Shown: in pieces, positions 1-7,206 of the stretch
How positions within the stretch are numbered: the stretch's first letter is position 1
Layout of the letters: each line of letters begins with the position of its first letter
Assembly: GCA_030827475.1 (NCBI GenBank)
Contig: JAUREJ010000009.1
Location: forward strand, 1-60,086
Origin: Candidatus Poseidonia sp.
GTDB lineage: Archaea > Thermoplasmatota > Poseidoniia > Poseidoniales > Poseidoniaceae
Reading direction: 5' to 3'
Length of the DNA stretch: 60,086 nucleotides
Notes under the pieces: generated by a model
What the model saw: only the letters and a program-made list of their open reading frames with translations
Databases searched by the model: none
What the model was told of the DNA's origin: nothing
Program-made: the position numbers and the translations under genes

Positions 1-236
1 GGGATGAAATCGATGTGCGCCGTCCAAGGGTTGGCTGCCTTGAAGGCAACGCCCTGTTCGGTGGTCAGGTCGAGGCCGAACACATCGACGGGAACGTCGG
101 CCGACCATTCAGCCAACGCAGCGTACCATGCCGTGCAGTCATCGCACGTCGGCCGTCCCAAAACGAGCACGGCAGGCCGTTCAAACCCGAGCATCTCTCC
201 CGGGTCGGTCAATGGTTGCACCAACACAGAGTTCAC
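1..236 (-). CDS. Thioredoxin-like protein, C-terminus cut by window edge
   Basis: This reading frame is absent from the ORF track because it runs off the left edge. Translating the minus strand from a GTG at 234-236 gives about 78 residues with no stop. A beta strand (PAVLVLGRPTCDDC) is followed by a helix, the usual arrangement of a thioredoxin-fold CxxC active site, here CDDC at about residues 34-37. The GTG directly abuts the TAG stop of the upstream histone-fold gene, so the two are probably cotranscribed and translationally coupled. Substrate and role cannot be judged from the fragment, and the conserved cis-proline region lies outside the window. The thioredoxin assignment rests on the CxxC and its strand-helix setting only. 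Confidence 0.6.
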   Translation of the reverse strand, partial: MNSVLVQPLTDPGEMLGFERPAVLVLGRPTCDDCTAWYAALAEWSADVPVDVFGLDLTTEQGVAFKAANPWTAHIDFI

Positions 237-1031
237 CTAAGCGTAGGATTGGCTGTTGATGACGTCTTGGAGTTCGATGACTTTGGTGCCTCGGCCTTTG
301 GCGTGGTCCGCCGCACGGGTCAAGCGAGAACGCATCCAACCCAAGGTCATCATGCCCTTCATGGCGTTGATGGATTCAATGAAGTGCACGGGGTTGCTGC
401 CCAATTGTGCGTGGTTTCGGATGTCTTCCTCAAGGTCCTCGAGGACCTCAGCGTAGAGGTCCAACAATTCGTCCAAAGCCTCTCGCGTCACCGCCATGCC
501 AGCGATGCTTTTGGCCATCGCAAGCAGCGCCGTAGGTGTCACCAAACCACCGGCTTGACTGGCAACAAATTCTTCCGCCGCACTCAAATCGTCGTCCCCG
601 TCATCGCCGTCATGCTCATCGCTGGGGGAGGTGTTCAGGACCGCACGGTCCAGATGACGGGGTTTAATGGTCGCCACGCGGTCACGTTCGGCCGCTTCGG
701 AGGCATGACGAAGCAGTTGGGCAAGGTGCTGTTCGAGATGATCGATACCAGCTTGGACGGCAGCAGAACCCACGGAATCGACGTGCTCAATGCGGTCGAT
801 CATCAACTCTCGGGTCCGGTTGTAGTTCAAGCGGCTGCGTAGAGGGTCGTCAAGCGTCTTTCGCTCGGGGTCTTGGGAGAGAGTTTGGGATTCCATTTGG
901 GGCACGAGCCGGTCAAGCTCCTCGCACAGCAAGGTCACCAACCGGTCCTTGACCTCCCCCGAGAGTCGCATGGTCGTGTAGTGGGCGGAAACGGCGGCAA
1001 TGTGGCTGGAGGAGTACGGTTTCGCGACCAT
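237..1031 (-). CDS. Candidate tandem histone-fold protein
   Basis: This 264-residue protein has no signal peptide or membrane segment. Residues about 74-133 read like a histone fold: a short helix (RELMIDRIEHV), a long central helix (SAAVQAGIDHLEQHLAQLL), then ATIKPRHLDRAV, which resembles the loop-2/alpha-3 region of archaeal histones and H2A. Residues about 163-262 repeat the plan: TPTALLAMAKSIAG, then VTREALDELLDLYAEVLEDL, and after an insertion of about 28 residues AADHAKGRGTKVIELQDV. An Asp/Glu-rich linker (about 136-150) separates the halves. It could bind DNA or be a histone-fold pairing module of another complex. The ATG at 1031 was used; an internal ATG at 971 is possible. It lies downstream of a methyltransferase-peptidase-zinc-protein run on the same strand. 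Histone family membership is inferred by eye, not searched. Confidence 0.6.
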   Translation of the reverse strand: MVAKPYSSSHIAAVSAHYTTMRLSGEVKDRLVTLLCEELDRLVPQMESQTLSQDPERKTLDDPLRSRLNYNRTRELMIDRIEHVDSVGSAAVQAGIDHLEQHLAQLLRHASEAAERDRVATIKPRHLDRAVLNTSPSDEHDGDDGDDDLSAAEEFVASQAGGLVTPTALLAMAKSIAGMAVTREALDELLDLYAEVLEDLEEDIRNHAQLGSNPVHFIESINAMKGMMTLGWMRSRLTRAADHAKGRGTKVIELQDVINSQSYA

Positions 1032-1083
1032 GGGCCGGGTTGGTGGTGTGCCGCCCTTGAATGATGTGGTGCGGCGTGATGAC

Positions 1084-1347
1084 TTACTCGGTGAGACCGT
1101 CGTCCCTTCCCATCACCTGGTTGAATTCCCAAGCGTGGAGGCATTCGTGGCCACCGAGGAAGCCACCGGCCTCTCGGGAGGGGCCGATGAATTCTGCACC
1201 GCACATCGAACAGAAGACGTTGACCACGAGTTCGTTGTAGTATGTGCCGTTGGGGGTTTCCCGTTGAGGAATGCGCTTACCGACATCCTCGCGGGTCCAT
1301 CCCGATGTTTTATTGCAGATCTCTTCTCCGTGCGCGTCTTGTGTCAT
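1084..1347 (-). CDS. Small zinc-binding-like protein
   Basis: This protein of about 87 residues has CSMCGAEF followed by GGHECLHAW. The CxxC and later H/C pair suggest a single zinc site. The track start at 1368 lies inside the upstream peptidase gene. The ATG at 1347 overlaps the peptidase TGA in an ATGA arrangement typical of translational coupling, so that start is preferred. Function is unknown; a zinc-ribbon or knuckle protein involved in nucleic-acid or protein binding is plausible. Confidence 0.65.
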   Translation of the reverse strand: MTQDAHGEEICNKTSGWTREDVGKRIPQRETPNGTYYNELVVNVFCSMCGAEFIGPSREAGGFLGGHECLHAWEFNQVMGRDDGLTE

Positions 1348-2624
1348 GCATCCCACTCCATCAGCCAAGGCAAACCACCGTCGGCGGTGAGCGGGCGCAT
1401 GCCGTCTTCGTCACGAACCCACGTGTCCTCGGTGCCGACGGTCCCCTCGCCGTAGACCACTTTCGGCTCAATCGCCATCGTCCCGCCCACCGGCAGTGGA
1501 CGGTCAAATCCAGCGGCCACGACCGGGGATTCATCGAGTTGGAGGCCGATGGAATGGCCCAAAAAGCGGCTTTGGTCGGGCGCTGCCCCCATCAGATGGT
1601 CGGCGTACCCCAATTCGGTCGCCAGCGCAAGACCGGCTTGCCATGCATCGCTGCAGTTCAAGCCCTGGTCAAGCACGTCAACGACTTCTTCCTTCACCAG
1701 CATCATGTCGTCAAGACGGGTTTGCCAGACCTCGTTCAGGCCGCCAACCGCAAACATGCGGGTGGCATCCACCATGTAGCCGCGGTGAGCGTGAACGAGG
1801 TCAACGAGCACCGGCTCGCCCCGCTTGACACGGGTGAATCCTGAACCCATTCCTCCAAGCGGATGTGGGCCTGTCCCGCCAACGGCGGAATCAAAGAAGG
1901 ACGGAATGCCGCCGGCTCGTCCCGCGACGATCACGCCACGGTCGCATTGCAGCGGATAGCGACGCATCTGCACGCTGCCCCCAAAGCCTTCGCTGCGGCT
2001 CACGGCTTCTGCGGCGGCCACCATGTCCAGTTCACTCACACCCTCACCGCCGATGGCCTGGACCGCCTCAAACATGCGAAACTGCACGGCGGCTCCGGTT
2101 TCCATCTGCTCCAGTTCCCATGCGGATTTGATTTCCCGCTGACGGTGAACCGTAGCGGTAACATCGCCGGCCTCGCCCAAGGAGGCCAAGGCGGAAGCAA
2201 AGCGAGCCGTAAACGAGCCCGGCGCCTCACCAAACTGCAGCCCAGGGGAAGCGGTGACGCCCATCTCGCCGAGCGTTTGGGCCAGTGTAGAAAGCCTTGG
2301 GAAGGCCGTCACTACATGCGGTGAATCGTCGCCGCCCGCTTCCCAAACCGCCCGCTTCAGCGAACGACGAACAAAGGCCACGGGCCCGTCGCCGCCGGCT
2401 TCCTCGCTGCCTCCAGCGCCCTTGGCGGGAACGAACAACGAGCCGTCCTGACGTCCCCCTGCATAATAGTACAGGTCGACGGGGTGTTGGATGAGCGCCC
2501 CTGGCAACCCAGCCTCGGCCAACATGGCACCCAAGCGACGTTGGCGAGCCTCGAGTTCGGCCGCAGGGACCCGCCAGTCCTCCCCATCGGGGCCAACGAT
2601 ATCGGCGGGGGACCAAGTGGTCAT
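1344..2624 (-). CDS. M24 family metallopeptidase (Xaa-Pro aminopeptidase-like)
   Basis: This 426-residue cytosolic protein has an N-terminal creatinase-like domain and a C-terminal pita-bread peptidase domain. The dinuclear metal ligands of family M24 can be traced: Asp in VLVDLVHAH, Asp in GYMVDATRMF, His in LGHSIGLQL, Glu in AIEPKVVY and Glu in GTEDTWV. Family members remove N-terminal residues preceding proline from peptides, so a role in peptide catabolism is likely. The track start at 2651 is a TTG; the ATG at 2624 (MTTWSP) is preferred. Its stop overlaps the start of the small zinc protein by four bases. Whether it is an aminopeptidase P or a prolidase cannot be settled here. Confidence 0.85.
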   Translation of the reverse strand: MTTWSPADIVGPDGEDWRVPAAELEARQRRLGAMLAEAGLPGALIQHPVDLYYYAGGRQDGSLFVPAKGAGGSEEAGGDGPVAFVRRSLKRAVWEAGGDDSPHVVTAFPRLSTLAQTLGEMGVTASPGLQFGEAPGSFTARFASALASLGEAGDVTATVHRQREIKSAWELEQMETGAAVQFRMFEAVQAIGGEGVSELDMVAAAEAVSRSEGFGGSVQMRRYPLQCDRGVIVAGRAGGIPSFFDSAVGGTGPHPLGGMGSGFTRVKRGEPVLVDLVHAHRGYMVDATRMFAVGGLNEVWQTRLDDMMLVKEEVVDVLDQGLNCSDAWQAGLALATELGYADHLMGAAPDQSRFLGHSIGLQLDESPVVAAGFDRPLPVGGTMAIEPKVVYGEGTVGTEDTWVRDEDGMRPLTADGGLPWLMEWDA

Positions 2625-2676
2625 GGTCGTGGGTGGCGGGCAACCGTTCAAAACCCGTTCGGCCGGCTTGCCCGCA

Positions 2677-3633
2677 TCATATGCGTATCGTCTCTAGCGA
2701 GACTTCGGCCACGGTCGCCAACCGCTCCTCGGCAATGCTGCAATACGCGGGAGAAAGGTCGACCCCGATGTAGGTGCGCCCGTGCATCTTTGCAGCCACG
2801 CAGGTGGTGCCCGAACCGTTGAACGGGTCGAGGACGACGTCGCCGGCAAAGGTGTACATTTCGATGCATCGCTTGGGCAACTCAACGGGGAACGGTGCAG
2901 GATGGTTCACCCTTGAAGCCCGCTCGGTAGCAAACGACCAGATCGACTTCGTGTGTTGAATAAAATCGTCGCGTGGAATCGTGTCCAAGCGACCCTCAGT
3001 TCGTTGAGCTTTGGTACGGGGCAATTTGTAGTCGCCTTTGGAAAACACGAGCAAGTATTCGTGCACGTCGCGAAGACAGGGGTTGGACGCCGATTGGAAC
3101 GAACCCCACGCACAGGAGGACCCTGCGCTGGCGGATTTGTCCCAGATGATTTCACCTCTCATCAAGAAACCGATTTCACCCATCATGACGTTGATGTGCG
3201 AAGACAGCGGAATGTAGGGTTTCCGTCCAAGATTGGCCACGTTCACGACCATGCGACCGCCCGGCGCAAGCACGCGGTAACATTCGGCAAACACATCGTG
3301 GAGCAGGGCCAAGTATTCGGGCAACGAGAGGTTTTCATCATACTCTTTGGAAGCGTTGTAGGGCGGCGAGGTGACGACGAGGTGAACGCAGTTGTCAGGA
3401 AGCGGCAGGGTTCGCGCATCACCGCAAAGGACGCTGTTCGCATAGGCGGTCGGCAAGGCCTGCTCCGAGCCAACTTCGCGCGAACTCACGAGGTCTTCGT
3501 TAAGCCGACTGGTGTAGTACACGCTGGCGTCGTGGCCTTCACGACGGGACACCCCAAAAGCCGACGTTGCGGTTGAAGCCCGGCGACGAGCACCTTCCAA
3601 AGGTGCAGGCTCTTGGGGCGGTTCATCGGCCAT
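2677..3633 (-). CDS. Beta-class DNA methyltransferase (N4-cytosine or N6-adenine)
   Basis: This protein of about 318 residues carries the catalytic motif TSPPYN in the N-terminal half and the AdoMet-binding motif DPFNGSGTT near the C-terminus. That order (motif IV before motif I) defines the beta class of amino-methyltransferases. The SPPY form is common in N4-cytosine enzymes but also occurs in N6-adenine enzymes. No restriction endonuclease or specificity subunit lies nearby, so it looks like a solitary methyltransferase. The track start at 3663 is a GTG; the ATG at 3633 (MADEPP) is preferred. The N-terminal 60 residues are low-complexity, which also leaves a later start possible. The recognition sequence is unknown. 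Confidence 0.85.
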   Translation of the reverse strand: MADEPPQEPAPLEGARRRASTATSAFGVSRREGHDASVYYTSRLNEDLVSSREVGSEQALPTAYANSVLCGDARTLPLPDNCVHLVVTSPPYNASKEYDENLSLPEYLALLHDVFAECYRVLAPGGRMVVNVANLGRKPYIPLSSHINVMMGEIGFLMRGEIIWDKSASAGSSCAWGSFQSASNPCLRDVHEYLLVFSKGDYKLPRTKAQRTEGRLDTIPRDDFIQHTKSIWSFATERASRVNHPAPFPVELPKRCIEMYTFAGDVVLDPFNGSGTTCVAAKMHGRTYIGVDLSPAYCSIAEERLATVAEVSLETIRI

Positions 3634-3891
3634 GGAGGCCAAGGGGTTCGCTGGCCTTATCACCTTTCGCGCCCGGACCGGGGGCGAGACGCGCGTCTAC
3701 GCACCCCATGAGAACCGCCAATGCTTGACGTTAGGACTTCGACGACCTGTCCACGGAACAATAAGCGCTTTGACGTGCCATCAAGGCGACGCCATCGCCC
3801 CCGTCGGGCCGATTGACGCTCGACCCTGCTGAGGTCCAGGGGGCGTAAGGCAGAGCGAGGGATGAAAAACCGACAGCCTCTCGGAGAGCCA

Positions 3892-5154
3892 ATGGCAAAG
3901 GTCCTGTCCTTGGACGATGTCAAGGTTGACGGGAAAACCGTCTTGCTCCGCGTTGACATCAACAGCCCCCTCGACCCTGCCACGAAGACCTTCTTGGACG
4001 TCACACGAATACGGGCCATTCTGCCCACGCTCCAAAAGTTGTCCAAAGCGAAGGTCATCCTGCTCGCCCACCAATCCCGGCCGGGTCTCGACGACTTCAC
4101 GAGCACCTTGGGCCACGCCCGTGAACTGGGTCGGCTTCTCGGCCGTCAAGTCAAATGGGTGGAGGACATTCACGGGGAAAAGGCCATGAAAGCCATTGAA
4201 GCGCTTGAAACTGGTCAATTGTTGATGGTGAACAACGTCCGAATGGACGAAGAAGAAGTGACGGTCAAAGGTGATTTGACGGCGATGGCCGACACCCAAC
4301 TGGTTCAACGTCTGGCGAGCGTCGCCGATATGTACGTCAACGATGCGTTCGCCTGTGCCCACCGCTCAACGCCTTCCATCGTCGGCTTCACGAGCCTGCT
4401 GCCCTGCGTGGCAGGCGAGTTGATGAACAACGAATTGAGCAAACTCGATCAGGCCTTGGAATCCCCAAAACGCCCGTGCCTTGCCGTGTTGGGCGGTGTC
4501 AAAGTTGACGACTCCATCGAGGTCGCCGAGAACATGTTGCGTAACGGTATCGCCGATGCGCTGTGGCCCACCGGCGGCGTGGCCAACTTGCTGCTCGACC
4601 TGGCCGGTTATGACATCGGTGAAGGCAACCGGAATTTTCTCAAATCCCAAATCGGCAAAAAGTGGCCCGAAACCGTCCGAAGAGCCCGAGAACTCATCGA
4701 AGACCACGGCAACAAAATTCACCTTCCCGTGGACGTTGCCGCCAACATCGAGGGGAACCGAGTGGACCTTTCCATCGATGATTTTCCACTCGATGCCCCC
4801 TTCCACGACCTTGGTCTGAAGTCCGTTGTCCACCTCTCCACCGCCATCAAACAGGCCGGCACCGTCATCCTCAACGGCCCTGCCGGTGTCTTTGAGAACA
4901 ACGATTTCGCGCTCGGCACTGTCGAGATGTTGAATGCATGCGCGGAATCCTCGGCCTTCACCGTCATGGGCGGCGGCCACACCGCCACGCTGGTCACCAA
5001 GCGGGGGCTGGCGGGCAAGATGGGTCACGTGTCCACCGGCGGTGGTGCTTGTTTGGATTACATCGCCGGGCGACCGCTTCCCGGTGTCGTGAGCCTTGAA
5101 CAAAGCGCCGTAGCGTTCGGCATTGACATCAAGGCCGGACCTCGCAAAGCGTGA
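3892..5154 (+). CDS. pgk: Phosphoglycerate kinase
   Basis: This protein of about 420 residues transfers phosphate between 1,3-bisphosphoglycerate and ADP in glycolysis and gluconeogenesis. Recognisable segments are LLRVDINSPLD near the N-terminus (substrate-binding), YVNDAFACAHR, LAVLGGVKVDDS, ILNGPAGVFE and the C-terminal nucleotide-binding MGGGHTATLV. Length matches the archaeal family. The ATG at 3892 (MAKVLS) has GGAG upstream at suitable spacing, so it is preferred over the track start at 3862. The gene ends two bases before the 3' end of a convergent tRNA-Thr gene. It faces the methyltransferase gene across about 260 bases that contain no convincing gene. Confidence 0.95.
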   Translation: MAKVLSLDDVKVDGKTVLLRVDINSPLDPATKTFLDVTRIRAILPTLQKLSKAKVILLAHQSRPGLDDFTSTLGHARELGRLLGRQVKWVEDIHGEKAMKAIEALETGQLLMVNNVRMDEEEVTVKGDLTAMADTQLVQRLASVADMYVNDAFACAHRSTPSIVGFTSLLPCVAGELMNNELSKLDQALESPKRPCLAVLGGVKVDDSIEVAENMLRNGIADALWPTGGVANLLLDLAGYDIGEGNRNFLKSQIGKKWPETVRRARELIEDHGNKIHLPVDVAANIEGNRVDLSIDDFPLDAPFHDLGLKSVVHLSTAIKQAGTVILNGPAGVFENNDFALGTVEMLNACAESSAFTVMGGGHTATLVTKRGLAGKMGHVSTGGGACLDYIAGRPLPGVVSLEQSAVAFGIDIKAGPRKA

Positions 5155-5156
5155 GG

Positions 5157-5229
5157 AGCCACTGGGGAGACTCGAACTCCCGACCTTCTGATTACGAATC
5201 AGATGCTCTACCAACTAAGCCACAGTGGC
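5157..5229 (-). tRNA. tRNA-Thr (anticodon CGT)
   Basis: The minus strand folds as a complete cloverleaf: acceptor GCCACTG/CAGTGGC, D arm with TTAGTTGGTAGAGC, anticodon stem TCTGA/TCAGA enclosing TTCGTAA (anticodon CGT, reading ACG), and T arm GGGAG-TTCGAGT-CTCCC. The discriminator base is U, as expected for archaeal threonine tRNAs. CCA is not encoded and there is no intron. A TATA-like CTTATC lies about 30 bases upstream of the 5' end. Confidence 0.95.
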
Positions 5230-5242
5230 GGCAACCTGCCGC
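5228..5242. repeat. Short perfect inverted repeat at tRNA-Thr 5' end
   Basis: GCGGCA-ACC-TGCCGC is a perfect six-base-arm palindrome. It overlaps the first two bases of the tRNA gene, so it would lie in the 5' leader of the precursor. It might assist RNase P processing or be chance. No function is shown. Confidence 0.4.
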
Positions 5243-5312
5243 TGTCCCAATCAAAGATAAGGCAGTCGGTGCAAACCTCTGCATTCTTGAAGCATGGAGC
5301 GCAGGACCCAAC

Positions 5313-6572
5313 ATGAGCGAGCCTGCTCCGGTGCGCTACCGAAACACGGTCCTCTACGACCGGGGCGGGCAACGCGTCGCCGGTGATGTGCTGCTTCACG
5401 CCGACGGGTCATGGACGCCATCAAACGGCGATGAGGACGTGTTGGAGGAGATTGACGGTTCCAAGCGCCTCATCACTCGCAGCTTCCAAAACTGGCACAC
5501 GCATTTGGCCATGCAACTCAATGCGCGGGATTTCAGCGACGGGTTTCCGCTTCACCGGTGGTTGAACGAAGCCATCTTTCCCACCGAATCCCGCATCACA
5601 CCCGAATACGTACGGATGGGTTCACGGTGCGCAGCAGCGGAGATGATCCGCACCGGCAGCACCTTCGCTGCAGACATGTACTTCTTTCCACATGTCACGG
5701 GCGAGGTGCTCAATCATGCTGGCTTGCGTGGCTTGGTCGGCGGACCGGTGAGCGACGCCGCGCTTCCAAGCCATCCAGATGCGTCCTCGGCCCTCAGTGA
5801 GCTCGACGGTTTGCTTGCCGCTAACCGGCCCGACGATCCGGTCCAGTACGCCATCGCGACCCATTCGGTGTATTTGTGTGAGGAAGACACCCTTTGCAGA
5901 GCCTCGGAACTGGCAGAGAAACGGAACGGGCGCTTGCACATCCACGTCAGCGAAACTCGGAAGGAAGTCGCCGACTGCCACGCAAAAACCGGGAAGTACC
6001 CCGTTGAATACCTCGACAGCATCGATTTCTTTCAGCCCGGTACCGTCTGCGCCCACGCATCGTGGGTGAAGAAAAACGAAATTCGCTTGCTTAAGCAGCA
6101 CGAGGCTACGGCGGTCCACTGCCCCTCGTCAAACATGAAGCTGGCTTGCGGTGGAACCCTTTCGCTTCCCGCCTACATGGAAGAGGGCGTTGATGTGCGT
6201 CTGGGAACCGACGGTGCGGCCTCCTCGGGCAACGGGCTCAACATGCAGGGCGAGGCACGACTCGCCTCGCTGGTGCAGCGCCACGACCACTGGGACCCCA
6301 CGTTGCTTCCAGCCGTCGAGACCATGGATTTGGCGACGAAAGGGAGTCGAGATTGGGCCGTTTGGGACCTTGAGGATGTTCGGATGCGACCCCGAGGTCG
6401 CTCGGACAACCGCCACCTCGCGAACCTCATTTTTAACGGCGCAACCTGCCTTGACCTCTGGGTCAACGGACAGGCCTTGCGACGAGACGGGACGACCCTG
6501 ACGCTGGACGAGCGGGCGATTTTGGACGAAGTCGACGAAGCGGTCGCCACCTATTACGAAGGTGTGGAGTGA
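5313..6572 (+). CDS. Amidohydrolase, MTA/SAH deaminase-like
   Basis: This protein of about 419 residues belongs to the metal-dependent amidohydrolase superfamily. Ligand motifs appear in order: HTH in NWHTHLAMQL, His in LHIHVSET, His in CAHASWV, and Asp in GTDGAASSGNG. The last closely resembles methylthioadenosine/S-adenosylhomocysteine deaminases. Such enzymes deaminate nucleoside by-products of AdoMet metabolism; guanine or other nucleobase deaminases are alternatives. The track ORF begins at 5151 and would read through the tRNA-Thr gene, so the ATG at 5313 (MSEPAPVRY) was chosen. It is transcribed away from the tRNA. Confidence 0.8.
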   Translation: MSEPAPVRYRNTVLYDRGGQRVAGDVLLHADGSWTPSNGDEDVLEEIDGSKRLITRSFQNWHTHLAMQLNARDFSDGFPLHRWLNEAIFPTESRITPEYVRMGSRCAAAEMIRTGSTFAADMYFFPHVTGEVLNHAGLRGLVGGPVSDAALPSHPDASSALSELDGLLAANRPDDPVQYAIATHSVYLCEEDTLCRASELAEKRNGRLHIHVSETRKEVADCHAKTGKYPVEYLDSIDFFQPGTVCAHASWVKKNEIRLLKQHEATAVHCPSSNMKLACGGTLSLPAYMEEGVDVRLGTDGAASSGNGLNMQGEARLASLVQRHDHWDPTLLPAVETMDLATKGSRDWAVWDLEDVRMRPRGRSDNRHLANLIFNGATCLDLWVNGQALRRDGTTLTLDERAILDEVDEAVATYYEGVE

Positions 6573-6573
6573 T

Positions 6574-7113
6574 TTACTCCACCCGGGTGTATGCAAGGCC
6601 CGCAACGCCGATGAGGGCGAACACGAAATAGAGGGCAAAACCCGCGCTCAAGTCCACGGAATACGCCAAGTCCACTTGCGTTCCATCGGGAAGACCGTCT
6701 CGGTTGAGGGTGCCGATGCCGGCAAAGTACGTGCCCTCCTGAACCTCCCACCTCAACCCGTTCTCTCCGTCGCTTCCCGAAGCCACCAAATCGGTATCAA
6801 AAGGGCCGCAGGTGGTGCTGGGGCCTTGGTTGAACAAACCGGGAGGTTGGGACTCGCAGGTGTTTTTCTCGTCTTCATCAGCGATGACGACATAGATGTC
6901 TTCGCGGTCCCACGTCAAGGTGAGGGTGGCGGAAACGAACACGGCAAGCGATTGCTCGGGAAGCGCTTCATCGGCGAAAAACGTCCGTTCGGGAAGATTC
7001 GGGGTGGTGATGTCGGTGATGGTGCCCTCGAGAGTGATACCAACCGCCCCTGCGAGCATCAGAAGAACTGCAACGACCACAAGACCGTACCCCACCTTCT
7101 CTTGCTTCCTCAT
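6574..7113 (-). CDS. Two-pass membrane protein of unknown function
   Basis: This 179-residue protein has a hydrophobic segment at about 9-28 (GLVVVAVLLMLAGAVG) and another at the C-terminus (GFALYFVFALIGVAGLAY). Between them is an extracytoplasmic domain of about 120 residues with two cysteines (NTCESQ, TTCGPF) that could form a disulfide. No family is recognised. The stop is two bases past the convergent amidohydrolase stop. It lies downstream of the large surface-protein gene on the same strand and may be cotranscribed with it. Confidence 0.7.
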   Translation of the reverse strand: MRKQEKVGYGLVVVAVLLMLAGAVGITLEGTITDITTPNLPERTFFADEALPEQSLAVFVSATLTLTWDREDIYVVIADEDEKNTCESQPPGLFNQGPSTTCGPFDTDLVASGSDGENGLRWEVQEGTYFAGIGTLNRDGLPDGTQVDLAYSVDLSAGFALYFVFALIGVAGLAYTRVE

Positions 7114-7206
7114 GAGATCACCTCACGATGTGCATGCCTTGCAAGGTTCAAACCGTCGTGCAAGGTCATGTCAAGCCGCTCTCCTCGTGGCGTTGGGCGA
7201 TGATGT

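Noticed and set aside
15-842. 275-residue plus-strand ORF opposite the histone-fold gene
   Set aside because: It is an antisense shadow; its translation is rich in low-information His/Val stretches and shows no family motif, while the minus-strand frame has coherent helices.
2677-3633. Restriction-modification system
   Set aside because: No endonuclease or specificity gene is adjacent, so only a solitary methyltransferase is supported.
4366-5214. 282-residue minus-strand ORF over pgk and tRNA-Thr
   Set aside because: Antisense to phosphoglycerate kinase and includes the tRNA gene; no domain seen.
5151-5312. N-terminal extension of the amidohydrolase ORF
   Set aside because: It would be translated through the tRNA-Thr gene; ATG 5313 is the natural start.
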